NCBI GenBank assembly: GCA_038211505.1
Contig: JBBQVO010000028.1
Span: 1-26,242 of the forward strand
Source: JBBQVO01 sp038211505
GTDB lineage: Bacteria; Chloroflexota; Dehalococcoidia; DSTF01; JACRBR01
DNA: 26,242 bases
Reading direction: 5' to 3'
Below are positions 14,199 through 21,931 of this stretch, in pieces. A program made the position numbers and the translations under genes. The notes under the pieces are model-generated. The model was not told the origin of the DNA. It did not search any database and was given only the letters and a program-made list of their open reading frames with translations. How positions within the stretch are numbered: the first letter of the stretch is position 1; each line of letters opens with the position of its first letter.

Positions 14199-15216
14199 CA
14201 CATTCACGATCAAAGACGGCATCGCTCGCGCGATCGATCGGCAGGATCTCGCCGAGGCGGAAGCCGCGGCATGCATGGATGAGCTGATGACCGGCGTCGC
14301 GACTCCGGCGCAATTCGGCGCGTTCGCGACGGCGCTGCGCATGAAAGGCGAGACGGTTGACGAGATCACGGGCATGGCGCGCGTCATGCGCGAGAAGAGC
14401 AGCCGCATCAAGATCGATGGGCCGCTGCTCGATACCTGCGGCACCGGCGGAGCGGCGGTACAGTCCTTCAACGTCAGCACCTGCGCGGCGTTCGTCGCCG
14501 CGGCCGGCGGCGCGCGCGTGGCCAAGCACGGCAACCGTGCGATGACCTCGCAGTGCGGTAGCGCCGACGTGCTCGAAGCGCTCGGCGCGAAGATCGATCT
14601 CACGCCGGAGCAGGTCGCCGCCTGTATCGATCGCGCGGGCATTGGCTTCATGTTCGCGCAGGGCTTTCATCCGGCGATGAAGCATGTCGGGCCGGCGCGC
14701 CGCGAGATCGGCGTGCGCACCGTGTTCAATCTGCTCGGCCCGCTGACAAATCCCGCCGGCGCGACGCGCCAGGTGATCGGCGTCGCGCGCGGCGACCTCG
14801 TCGAGACAATCGCGACAGTGCTCGCGCGTCTGGGCAGCGAGCATGCGCTCGTCGTCCACGGCGACGACGGTTGCGACGAAGTGAGCGTTAGCAGCGGATC
14901 CGCCGTCACCGAATTGATCGCCGGAAAGCTGCGTAGCTACCACGTGACACCGGAAGAGATCGGCGTCGGCCGCCATGACATCGGCTATCTGCGCGGAGGC
15001 ACGCCGGAGCAGAACGCGTCCGAACTGCGTCTCGTGCTCGATGGCGCGCCGGGACCGCTTCGCGACTTCGTCCTGATGAACGCCGGTGCCGCGTTCGTCG
15101 CCTGGGGCTCCGCAGCCGACATCCGAGCCGGCGGCGCGCTCGCCGCCGAGGCGATCGATTCCGGCGCGGCCGCCGCCAAGCTCGCGGCGTTCGTCGACGC
15201 CACAAACTCCGTCTGA
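14191..15216 (+). CDS. trpD: Anthranilate phosphoribosyltransferase
   Basis: TrpD transfers phosphoribose from PRPP to anthranilate, step two of tryptophan synthesis. It has 341 residues, normal for the single-function enzyme and not fused to TrpG. The PRPP-binding DTCGTGG (81-87), NVSTCAAFVAAAGG (94-107), KHGNRAMTSQCGSADVLEALG (112-132), FMFAQGFHPAMKHVGPARRE and FNLLGPLTNPA are all present. The ATG at 14191 lies within the toxin gene and no strong Shine-Dalgarno is seen, so translation likely depends on coupling. It is the last trp gene here. trpC, trpF, trpB and trpA must be elsewhere or outside the window. Confidence 0.97.
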   Translation: MTNTFTIKDGIARAIDRQDLAEAEAAACMDELMTGVATPAQFGAFATALRMKGETVDEITGMARVMREKSSRIKIDGPLLDTCGTGGAAVQSFNVSTCAAFVAAAGGARVAKHGNRAMTSQCGSADVLEALGAKIDLTPEQVAACIDRAGIGFMFAQGFHPAMKHVGPARREIGVRTVFNLLGPLTNPAGATRQVIGVARGDLVETIATVLARLGSEHALVVHGDDGCDEVSVSSGSAVTELIAGKLRSYHVTPEEIGVGRHDIGYLRGGTPEQNASELRLVLDGAPGPLRDFVLMNAGAAFVAWGSAADIRAGGALAAEAIDSGAAAAKLAAFVDATNSV

Positions 15217-15289
15217 CCCCGCTCAGCATGTGCGGCGTTGGCGGCGCGTCGCTATGCTGCGTCACGCGAATCAAGCGTGAGGAGATAGC

Positions 15290-16531
15290 GTGAGCGGCGC
15301 TCTCGACGGACTGCGCATCATTGATCTCGGTTGGGCGATGGCCGGGCCACAGGCGGCGCGCATCCTCGCCGACTTCGGCGCTGAGGTGATCAAAGTCGAG
15401 AGTCGCGCCCGTCCCGATCTCGCGCGCGTCGTCTTCGGGCCGCACGTCGGTGAGCGCACGTACGACAGCAGCGGCTACTTCAACAACTTCAATCGCAACA
15501 AACGCGGCGTCACGATCAACATGACGCGCGACGAGGGCCGCGAGATCTTTCGCCGCCTCGTGACGATCTCCGACGCCGTCATCGAGAACTTCAGCTCCGG
15601 CGTGATGGCGAACTGGGGACTGGACTATGACGGCCTGCGCAAGCTGCGCGAGGACATCGTCTACGTCAGCATGGCGGGGCTTGGTCACAGTGGCCCGTAC
15701 GTTGATTACCAGACGTTCGGACCGACGGTGCAGGCGCTGTCCGGATTGACGCACCTGTCCGGCTTTTCGGACATGCAGCCGGCCGGTTGGGGGTACTCGT
15801 ACATGGATCACACCGGCGGTTACTACGGCGCGATGGCGCTGTTGCAGGCGCTGTTTCACCGGAAACGCACCGGCCGCGGCCAATACGTCGACATCGCCCA
15901 GGTCGAGGCGGCGATCACGCTCACCGGCACGTCGATCCTCGACTACGGCGTCAACGGCCGTCGATCCGACCGCATCGGCAACCGCAGCGGCGAACCGCCG
16001 ATGTCGCCACACGGCGTCTACCGCTGCGCGCCGGAACCGGGTGACTCGATCGGCGACGACGACTGGATCGCGATCGCCGTCGAAGGCGACGAGCAGTGGC
16101 GCGCACTCGCGATCGCGATCGAGCGCGCCGCGTGGGCGGATGACCGGCGATTCGCGACCGTCGCGTCGCGGATCGCATACGAACCTGTGATCGACGACGC
16201 GATTTCGGCGTGGACGCGGGCGCGCTCAGCGAAAGAGGCGCAGGCGACGCTGCAAGCAGCCGGCGTGGCGGCGGGACGCGTGCAACGATCGCGCGAGCTC
16301 TACGACGACGATCCGCAGCTGGCGCATCGCGGGTTGTTTCCAACGGTCGAGCACTCCGTTGTCGGCAGGCATCGGATCGACGGCATGCCGGCGCAGCTCT
16401 CGCGGACGCCAGCGACGTTCCGTCGCGCCGCTCCGCGCATCGGCGAGGACAACGCCGACGTCTTTGGCGATCTCCTCGGCATGACGACCGACGAGATCGC
16501 CCACCTCGAAGAGGAGCAAATCCTGTGGTGA
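15290..16531 (+). CDS. CaiB/BaiF family III CoA-transferase, subunit-like A
   Basis: Family III enzymes move CoA between organic acids through an enzyme-bound acyl anhydride and form interlocked dimers. The protein has 413 residues. It shows AGPQAARILADFGAEVIKVES (18-38), FNRNKRGVTIN (67-77), the SGPYVDYQ segment (134-141) and GRGQYVDIAQVEAAI (195-209). By my alignment to Oxalobacter formyl-CoA transferase (GQKVSVSMQDAV, nucleophile D169) the matching residue is E206. The GTG at 15290 has GAGGAG 5 bases upstream. The 73-bp gap after trpD has no visible terminator, so readthrough is possible. Its end overlaps the next transferase gene by seven bases. The substrate is unknown. Confidence 0.92.
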   Translation: MSGALDGLRIIDLGWAMAGPQAARILADFGAEVIKVESRARPDLARVVFGPHVGERTYDSSGYFNNFNRNKRGVTINMTRDEGREIFRRLVTISDAVIENFSSGVMANWGLDYDGLRKLREDIVYVSMAGLGHSGPYVDYQTFGPTVQALSGLTHLSGFSDMQPAGWGYSYMDHTGGYYGAMALLQALFHRKRTGRGQYVDIAQVEAAITLTGTSILDYGVNGRRSDRIGNRSGEPPMSPHGVYRCAPEPGDSIGDDDWIAIAVEGDEQWRALAIAIERAAWADDRRFATVASRIAYEPVIDDAISAWTRARSAKEAQATLQAAGVAAGRVQRSRELYDDDPQLAHRGLFPTVEHSVVGRHRIDGMPAQLSRTPATFRRAAPRIGEDNADVFGDLLGMTTDEIAHLEEEQILW

Positions 16532-17775
16532 GTGAGCGGGCGCTATCGGGGATTCGTGTCATCGAGATCGCCGATGCGTACGGCGAGTGGTGCGGCAAGC
16601 TGCTCGCCGATATGGGCGCGGACGTGATCAAGATCGAACCGCCGTCAGGGTCTCCGACGCGCGCGGTCGGGCCGTTTGACGGTGGCGATACGTCGGCCGA
16701 CGGCAGCCTGTACTTCTGGCACTGCAACACGAGCAAGCGCGGCATCGCGCTCGATATCGAGCAGCCTCGAGGCGCTGATCTTGCGCGCGGCCTCATCGAT
16801 TCGGCCGATGTGCTGCTCGAAACGCTGCCGCCCGGCCGCGCCGCCGAACTCGGGCTTAACTATGCGACGCTTTCGTCACGTAACCCGCGGCTGATTCACG
16901 CCGCCGTCACGCCGTTTGGCCAGAGCGGACCGTACGTCGACGCCGGCTATCGCACGACCGATCTCGTGACGATGGCGCTTGGCGGCCCGATGCAATCGTG
17001 TGGCTACGATGAAGCCGACGGCGACGGGTTGCCGCCCGTGCGTCCCGGGCAGTTCCACAGCTATCACACGGCCTCGCACTATGCGCACATCACGATCATG
17101 GTGGCGCTGATGGAACGCGAGACGAGCGGCCTGGGACAGTTCATCGATGTCTCGGCGCAGGCCGCGCTCGCGGTGACGGTGGAGTTCTCGAGTGTCTACT
17201 GGGAGTACGAGCACGTCATCCTGCGCCGCCAGACCGGACGTCACTCGAGCGCCACGCAATCCGCTCGCACACAGTACATCTGCGCCGACGGCACGCCGAT
17301 CAACCTGGCGATCCCGCTCGACGAGCGCGGCTGGCAACGCTTGCTCGATCTGTTGCGAGACGAGGGCCTCGGCGATCAGATCGACGAGTTGCGCGAGCCG
17401 GCGAAGCGACTGGAGCACGCGAGCCTCATCTTCGACGCCCTCGAAGTGCTGACAGCACAGCGCACGTCAGAGGATCTCTTTCACATGGGGCAACGCATCG
17501 GGCTGACATGGGGAGCCGTCCGCGCGCCGGAAGACTGGCTCGACGATCCGCACGCCCGCGATCGCCGCTTCTTCGTGGATGTCGATCACGGCGACGGCCG
17601 GCACGTCACGTATCCCGGCGCGCCGTACAAGTTCAGTGGGACGCCGTGGTCGATCGCCCGTCGCGCGCCGATGCTCGGGGAGCATACGCGGGACACCTTG
17701 AGCGAGATCGGCATCGCCGACGCTGACGTGCGCCAGCTGATCGATGAACAGGTCATTGTCGCGAGCAAGGAGTAG
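16525..17775 (+). CDS. CaiB/BaiF family III CoA-transferase, subunit-like B
   Basis: This is a 416-residue paralogue of the preceding gene, with KLLADMGADVIKIEPPSGSPTR (25-46), KRGIALDIE (71-79), FGQSGPYVDAGYRTTDLV (131-148) and GLGQFIDVSAQAALAV (202-217). The position that aligns with the catalytic aspartate of formyl-CoA transferase is A213, so it cannot act as nucleophile and probably serves as the partner subunit. Two-subunit family III transferases such as BbsEF of toluene degradation are known. I chose the GTG at 16525 because GAGGAG lies 8 bases upstream; a second GTG at 16528 is nearly as good. The gene overlaps its neighbour by seven bases and ends only 3 bp from a convergent gene, leaving no space for a separate terminator. 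Confidence 0.92.
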   Translation: MVSERALSGIRVIEIADAYGEWCGKLLADMGADVIKIEPPSGSPTRAVGPFDGGDTSADGSLYFWHCNTSKRGIALDIEQPRGADLARGLIDSADVLLETLPPGRAAELGLNYATLSSRNPRLIHAAVTPFGQSGPYVDAGYRTTDLVTMALGGPMQSCGYDEADGDGLPPVRPGQFHSYHTASHYAHITIMVALMERETSGLGQFIDVSAQAALAVTVEFSSVYWEYEHVILRRQTGRHSSATQSARTQYICADGTPINLAIPLDERGWQRLLDLLRDEGLGDQIDELREPAKRLEHASLIFDALEVLTAQRTSEDLFHMGQRIGLTWGAVRAPEDWLDDPHARDRRFFVDVDHGDGRHVTYPGAPYKFSGTPWSIARRAPMLGEHTRDTLSEIGIADADVRQLIDEQVIVASKE

Positions 17776-17778
17776 CGG

Positions 17779-20202
17779 CTACTGCGCGAGTTTCCGGTCG
17801 ATGTGCCGCGGCGGCACGCAGGAACCGAACGATTTCGCCGCCTGGAGCAGATCGCTTGAGTTGATGTGGCCGTCGCGATTGACATCAAACGAGGCGTACG
17901 CCTGATCCGATCCGAAACGCTGCGCGATAGCCAACAGATCGCTCGAATTCACCACCCAGTTGGCGTCGACGCTCGACGCTTCGCGGGCGTCGCCGCAGCC
18001 GTCGCCGTCGGTGTCGGCGGCCAACGGATCGGTGCCCCAGAACTTCACCTCGACGAGGTCGCTGAGCCCGTCGCCGTCGGTATCCGGGTTGTTCGGGTCA
18101 GTGCCGTAGACCGCTTCCAGCGCGTTCGAGAGTCCGTCGTGATCGGTGTCCTGCGCCAGCGTCGGTGGCACGGGCTTGCTCGCCGCGTCGTTCGGGTTCG
18201 AACCGGCGCGGCACTCGAAGCCGTCGAGGATGTGATCGCCATCCGTGTCGGCCTTCAGTGGGTTCGTGGGACCGAAGCCGTTGCATCCGACCGATTCCTC
18301 GGCGTTCGTGAGCCCGTCGTTGTCCTTGTCGGGGTCGCAAGCGTCGCCGAGGATGTCGCTGTTCGGGCGCGTCACGTCGGGCGTCGCCGTGCCGGTCGCG
18401 ATGTCGCCGCTGTCGGTGTTCTCCTGCCACGGGTTGTTGACGAGCGGGCAGTTGTCGATGTCCTGCCGTCGCACACCGTTGTCTTCGGCGACGCTCTGCA
18501 TGTTGCCGAGCGGGATCGGGAAGCCGAAGGCGTTCGGGATCGGATTGCCCTGATCGTCGAGCAGCAGGTCGTTGTCGACATTGCCGTTGGCGACGAGCGG
18601 ATCGTTGCCGGAGTTCATCTCGGCGCAGTCGCTGAGATAGTCCTTGTCAGTATCGCCGCAGAGTGTGTAGAAGGCGATGCCGGCGTTCGTGTACCCCTGC
18701 GCTGTCAGCGTGCTCAGCGCTGAGTAGACGTGCTCCGTCGGGCTCTTGTCCCAGCGATACACGGGCTCGTAGGCGTCGGCGTAGTTAGACACTGAGACAC
18801 GCGGCGGCGCATAGAACAGCAGCGTGCCGCGCGACGTGTGCGTGGCGTCGGGCTGCCGCCAGCCCATGATGACGTCGCCGTTGCCAGGATCGCTCCACTC
18901 GTACACGGGCACAAAGCCCGGCGTCGGCACGGCCGACTCGTAGAAGGCGGCGCCCTCCGGCGTGAAGCCGGCCGGTGGCGCGCCGATCGCGTACCGGCGC
19001 GCGTTGCCGTTGACCGATTGCGTGACGGGACGCCCGAGCGTGATCTCATGTAGCAGCACGCTGTAGAGATCGATGTTGCCGTTGGGGATGCGCTGCGTCG
19101 CCATCGTCACGTAGATCGTGTTGCCGCCGTTGGTCTCGTACTCGGGGTGGATGTAGCCGGTGTAGCAGTAGCCCTGGCCCGGCAGCAGGAAGTAGGCGCA
19201 GTACGAAAGCAGCGGCTCATCCGCGCTCCAAGCCGATGATGGCGACGGCGACGTGCGGGCGCGAACGACGAACAGCGGCCCCGTCGCGTACGTGGCCATC
19301 CACTCGCTGAGCGCGCCGTTGTACCCGAACATGACGCCGCCGTTCGTGCCGAGGAGCGCGTTGAAAGCGACGCCGGACGAACCAACCGTCGGCTGCCACG
19401 ACTGCGAGCTCGGGCTCCAGTACTCCATGTTGCAAGCGGCGGAACTCTCCGGCACGCACGCTTCGACCTCGCCCGCCGACGCCGGCACGCGGGCGATCCG
19501 CACCGTCTTTGCGAACGGTTGATTCGCGCCGTCCGCCGTCGGGCCCTGCAGACCGATGTAGAGATATCCGTCGTTCGGTCCGCCGAGGAATGTCTGCGCG
19601 CCTTCAACGACGCTCGTCTGTCCCGACGACGGCCAGACGATGCCTTTGCGAGCGGCGGGGAATCCCGGCACCTGTGAGCCGTCGAACGTCGCCAGGCCGA
19701 TGCCGTTCGTCGTGTAGTTGCCGCAGTTGGTTACGGAGACGTAGAAGTAGTGCACCAGCGGCGCCTGCAGCGCAGACATTCCGAGCGGCCACAGACCGCA
19801 CTCGCCGGCTTGCTTCGGGAACAGTGCGATCGCGTTGCCCGATCCGTCGCGCTTATGCTGCATCGCGACGCAATCCGCCGCCGGATCGGACGATGGCGCA
19901 TTTGTGTAGCCGAGACTATTGCCGACGTTCGGCCCGCCGCTGTTCTGGTTGACATATGTGTCGCCGAAGCCCCAGAAGACCCGGCCGTTGGCCAGCACCG
20001 AAGACGCGCCGTCCTGCCCGCGCACGTTGGCATCGCCTTGCAGCAAGTTGCATACGGGGCGATCGGCGAGAGCGACGAACTCGTGTTGTGGCGGCACCGG
20101 CACTGGCGACGCGGCGGCGGCACGTCGGGCTGGCGTCGTCATTGAGGCGCCGGCGACCAGCACGATCGCGAGCAGCAGCAGTCTGCGTGCAAAGACGAGC
20201 AT
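17779..20202 (-). CDS. Secreted DUF4185-like protein with calcium repeats and C-terminal dockerin
   Basis: The protein has about 807 residues. A signal peptide spans about 1-33 (basic start, LLLLAIVLVAGAS core, AAA cleavage region). The first ~350 residues resemble DUF4185, a beta-propeller-like domain (SSVLANGRVFWGFGDTYV, LGGPNDGYLYIGLQGP). The middle has two DUF5648-like units (GAAFYES with VPVYEW, and EPVYRW with EHVYSA). Then come thrombospondin type 3-like calcium repeats (DTDKDYLSD, DPDKDNDGLT, DTDGDHILD, DTDHDGLSN, DTDGDGLSD, DTDGDGCGD). The end holds two dockerin-type loops (VNSSDLLAIAQRFG, and DVNRDGHINSSDLLQAAKSFG). The ATG at 20202 has AGGA 5 bases upstream; the frame is open further up but without a signal peptide. 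It is likely an exported, calcium-stabilised surface or matrix protein. No cohesin partner is visible. The activity is unknown. Confidence 0.85.
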   Translation of the reverse strand: MLVFARRLLLLAIVLVAGASMTTPARRAAAASPVPVPPQHEFVALADRPVCNLLQGDANVRGQDGASSVLANGRVFWGFGDTYVNQNSGGPNVGNSLGYTNAPSSDPAADCVAMQHKRDGSGNAIALFPKQAGECGLWPLGMSALQAPLVHYFYVSVTNCGNYTTNGIGLATFDGSQVPGFPAARKGIVWPSSGQTSVVEGAQTFLGGPNDGYLYIGLQGPTADGANQPFAKTVRIARVPASAGEVEACVPESSAACNMEYWSPSSQSWQPTVGSSGVAFNALLGTNGGVMFGYNGALSEWMATYATGPLFVVRARTSPSPSSAWSADEPLLSYCAYFLLPGQGYCYTGYIHPEYETNGGNTIYVTMATQRIPNGNIDLYSVLLHEITLGRPVTQSVNGNARRYAIGAPPAGFTPEGAAFYESAVPTPGFVPVYEWSDPGNGDVIMGWRQPDATHTSRGTLLFYAPPRVSVSNYADAYEPVYRWDKSPTEHVYSALSTLTAQGYTNAGIAFYTLCGDTDKDYLSDCAEMNSGNDPLVANGNVDNDLLLDDQGNPIPNAFGFPIPLGNMQSVAEDNGVRRQDIDNCPLVNNPWQENTDSGDIATGTATPDVTRPNSDILGDACDPDKDNDGLTNAEESVGCNGFGPTNPLKADTDGDHILDGFECRAGSNPNDAASKPVPPTLAQDTDHDGLSNALEAVYGTDPNNPDTDGDGLSDLVEVKFWGTDPLAADTDGDGCGDAREASSVDANWVVNSSDLLAIAQRFGSDQAYASFDVNRDGHINSSDLLQAAKSFGSCVPPRHIDRKLAQ

Positions 20203-20302
20203 CGAGATCCTGACGATCGCTAGGGGCGGGATGGGCGCCCACAGCGTAGCAGAACGAGGTTTGTCGCCTCGGGCGCCGCGTAAGTCGTGGTACGATCGAC
20301 GT

Positions 20303-20484
20303 ATGGTGACCAAGAAGGCGGGCAAGGTCCGAAGCCTCATGCGAAGCCCGCGGCACAGCCAGAGCTCTGGGAGAAAGTCGTCGCGATCGGGAAGCAGCTG
20401 CCGGCTGCTGATCGCGCGAAGTTTCCGAAGGATGGCGCTCACAACCTGCATCGCTACATCTACGGCGCGCCGAATCGAGATTGA
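20303..20484 (+). pseudogene. Small conserved-looking protein gene, apparently frameshifted
   Basis: Starting at ATG 20303 the frame reads MVTKKAGK and soon becomes arginine- and serine-rich nonsense. Adding one base near 20326-20329 (the GGTCC) restores a sensible small protein of about 61 residues, ending PELWEKVVAIGKQLP, then ADRAKFPKDGAHNLHRYIYG. The C-terminal half looks like a short conserved domain of unknown function. There is no Shine-Dalgarno. A TACGAT (20291-20296) six bases before the ATG could be a -10 element of a leaderless message. A longer start in the second frame (GTG 20287) also exists. The gene is divergent from the dockerin protein and 6 bp from the convergent gene's end. 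Sequencing error is an alternative. Confidence 0.45.
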
Positions 20485-20490
20485 TTGCCG

Positions 20491-20793
20491 TCAGAGATCC
20501 ATGCGCACGGGTTGCCCGCGATAGCCCGTTGCCCGTGCCAGCGCGCGCACGGCCGCGTCTTTGACGGCCGCATCGGGCTCGTCCGAGTCTTCCGCGATGC
20601 GGATCAGCTCGAAGATCAGGCCCACGTCGGAGGCGTGTTCGAGATAGGCGCCGGCGATGGCGATCGCCCGCTTTCGCGCCATCTGCCGCGATGACGGGTC
20701 GGCAGGGCAGAGATGCACGCGAACCATCTCAAGCTCAGCGGTCGTGATCGCACCGCCGCGCGCGCGCCGCTCGAGATCTTCGATGTCGCTCAC
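20491..20793 (-). CDS. Hypothetical 100-residue helical protein
   Basis: I do not recognise the family. The sequence is mostly amphipathic helix, and the stretch from about residue 58 (GLIFELIRIAEDSDEPDAAVKDAAVRALARATG) has the spacing of one or two HEAT-like repeats. It has no signal peptide, membrane segment or metal motif. The start is GTG at 20793, just 5 bases after the peroxiredoxin stop, so it is probably co-transcribed and translationally linked. Codon character (G/C third positions, no rare runs) is like the neighbours. A role in protein-protein contact would be a guess. Confidence 0.7.
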   Translation of the reverse strand: MSDIEDLERRARGGAITTAELEMVRVHLCPADPSSRQMARKRAIAIAGAYLEHASDVGLIFELIRIAEDSDEPDAAVKDAAVRALARATGYRGQPVRMDL

Positions 20794-20798
20794 CTAGG

Positions 20799-21251
20799 CT
20801 AGGCTCCGACGCCGGCGCTCATCGCGTCGAGGATCGTGCTGGTCGCCGGCATGCCGCGCTCGTAGAACCTGACGACGCCGTCGCGATCGATGCCGACGAC
20901 GGTGCGGTTCACGACCGTCAGGATCGGGATCGGCATCAGCGCGTCGTACGAGCGCGAGACCTTGCCGCCGTTGTCGAGAAGGAGCGGTGTACGCAGCCCG
21001 TGCTTTTCCGAGAACTTCTTGTGCGTGCCGGCGCTCCCCGGATTGACGCCGTAGACCGTGACGCCCGCCGCCTGATACTTGTCGTAATCGTCGCGCGCCG
21101 CGCACAACTGCTTGGTGCAGCCCGGCGTGTTGTCGGCGGGGTAGAACATCAGCACGACGGACGACTTGCCGCGAAAGTCCGTCAGATGCACCGTCGCGCC
21201 GTTCTCGTCTTCGAGCGTAAAGTCGGGCGCCTGCTGGCCAATCTCGAGCAT
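20799..21251 (-). CDS. bcp: Thioredoxin-dependent thiol peroxidase (Bcp/PrxQ peroxiredoxin)
   Basis: This cytosolic peroxiredoxin reduces hydrogen peroxide and organic hydroperoxides with electrons from thioredoxin. It has 150 residues, standard for Bcp. The N-terminal APDFTLEDENG and VVLMFYPADNTPGCTKQLC are diagnostic. The peroxidatic cysteine is in TPGC and the resolving cysteine lies five residues on (CTKQLC), the atypical two-cysteine PrxQ arrangement. The ATG at 21251 has GGAGG 6 bases upstream. A nearby ATG at 21257 has no spacer, and the longer frame to 21299 lacks family similarity. It leads a two-gene minus-strand unit with the hypothetical protein and is divergent from the ferredoxin gene. 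Confidence 0.94.
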   Translation of the reverse strand: MLEIGQQAPDFTLEDENGATVHLTDFRGKSSVVLMFYPADNTPGCTKQLCAARDDYDKYQAAGVTVYGVNPGSAGTHKKFSEKHGLRTPLLLDNGGKVSRSYDALMPIPILTVVNRTVVGIDRDGVVRFYERGMPATSTILDAMSAGVGA

Positions 21252-21388
21252 CGTCATCCTCCGTGCTTCGATCGTGGGGTACGTGCGGCAGTATCGCACG
21301 GTGGCGCGTTGTGATCTCCGCTCGGCGTCCGTTGTGGTGCAGATCGGTGAATTTTTTGATTAGCGAAGCAAATACGGTGAAAACCTAC

Positions 21389-21417
21389 TTCACACAACGC
21401 CGGAGCCTGCCTAGAAT
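21389..21417 (+). promoter_or_regulatory. Sigma70-type promoter of the ferredoxin gene
   Basis: TTCACA (21389-21394, 5/6) and TAGAAT (21412-21417, 5/6) are spaced by 17 bases, in an AT-rich pocket (21350-21390). The predicted start near 21424 leaves a leader of about 47 bases with AGAGGAG before the ferredoxin ATG. This is one of the best sigma70-type promoters in the window. Confidence 0.7.
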
Positions 21418-21470
21418 GGCGACGGATTTCACAATCGAACCGGCCGACCCAGCGCAAAGAGGAGACTGCC

Positions 21471-21758
21471 ATGACGTACATCATCACCGAGCCGTGCATC
21501 GGCACGAAGGATCGCTCCTGCGTCGATGTTTGTCCGGTCGACTGCATCCACGACGAGGGTGACGACGACAAGATTCTGTACATCGACCCCGACGAGTGCA
21601 TCGACTGCGGCGCTTGCGAGCCGGCCTGCCCGGTCAACGCGATCTTCGCCGAGGATGACACGCCAGACAATATGAAGTCGTATGTCGAGATCAACGCCCT
21701 CTGGTTCAAGGACAAGCCCGGCGCCCGCACGAAGGTCGACGCGATCGCGCCCGCGTGA
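21471..21758 (+). CDS. fdxA: 7Fe ferredoxin (3Fe-4S plus 4Fe-4S)
   Basis: This is a 95-residue soluble electron carrier. The cysteines follow C9-x7-C17-x3-C21-x3-C25 and C43-x2-C46-x2-C49-x3-C53, the exact spacing of Azotobacter ferredoxin I. There the equivalents of C9, C17 and C53 hold a 3Fe-4S cluster, those of C21, C43, C46 and C49 hold a 4Fe-4S cluster, and C25 is free. The C-terminal half is acidic and ends with the NALWFKDKPGA segment seen in actinobacterial and Chloroflexota FdxA proteins. It is monocistronic: a strong promoter 54 bases upstream, AGAGGAG before the ATG, and a perfect hairpin terminator after the stop. Confidence 0.96.
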   Translation: MTYIITEPCIGTKDRSCVDVCPVDCIHDEGDDDKILYIDPDECIDCGACEPACPVNAIFAEDDTPDNMKSYVEINALWFKDKPGARTKVDAIAPA

Positions 21759-21783
21759 TTCCGCCTGTGTAGAGTGCAAAAGA

Positions 21784-21809
21784 GAACGCCCGGAGTGATC
21801 CGGGCGTTC
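21784..21809. terminator. Bidirectional terminator between fdxA and the transglutaminase-like gene
   Basis: A perfect 11-bp stem (21784-21794 with 21799-21809) encloses the loop GTGA. On the plus strand it is followed by GACTTTAA, a weak T-run. On the minus strand it is followed by TCTTTTGC. It can serve both convergent genes. Confidence 0.8.
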
Positions 21810-21931
21810 GACTTTAACCAGTGGCGCGCAGGCGTACGGCGCGCGCACGTCGCTTTCGCGGTGGTCGTATACGAACCGCCACCTCGGCGACGCTCGCCGC
21901 GCACGAGTCAGCTGGTTGGCCGAAGTCCAGG

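Noticed and set aside
18000..18330. Tandem DNA repeat or CRISPR-like periodicity in the dockerin gene
   Set aside because: The recurring GTCGCCGTCGGTGTC-like strings encode acidic calcium-binding loops and vary as coding repeats do; spacing is irregular.
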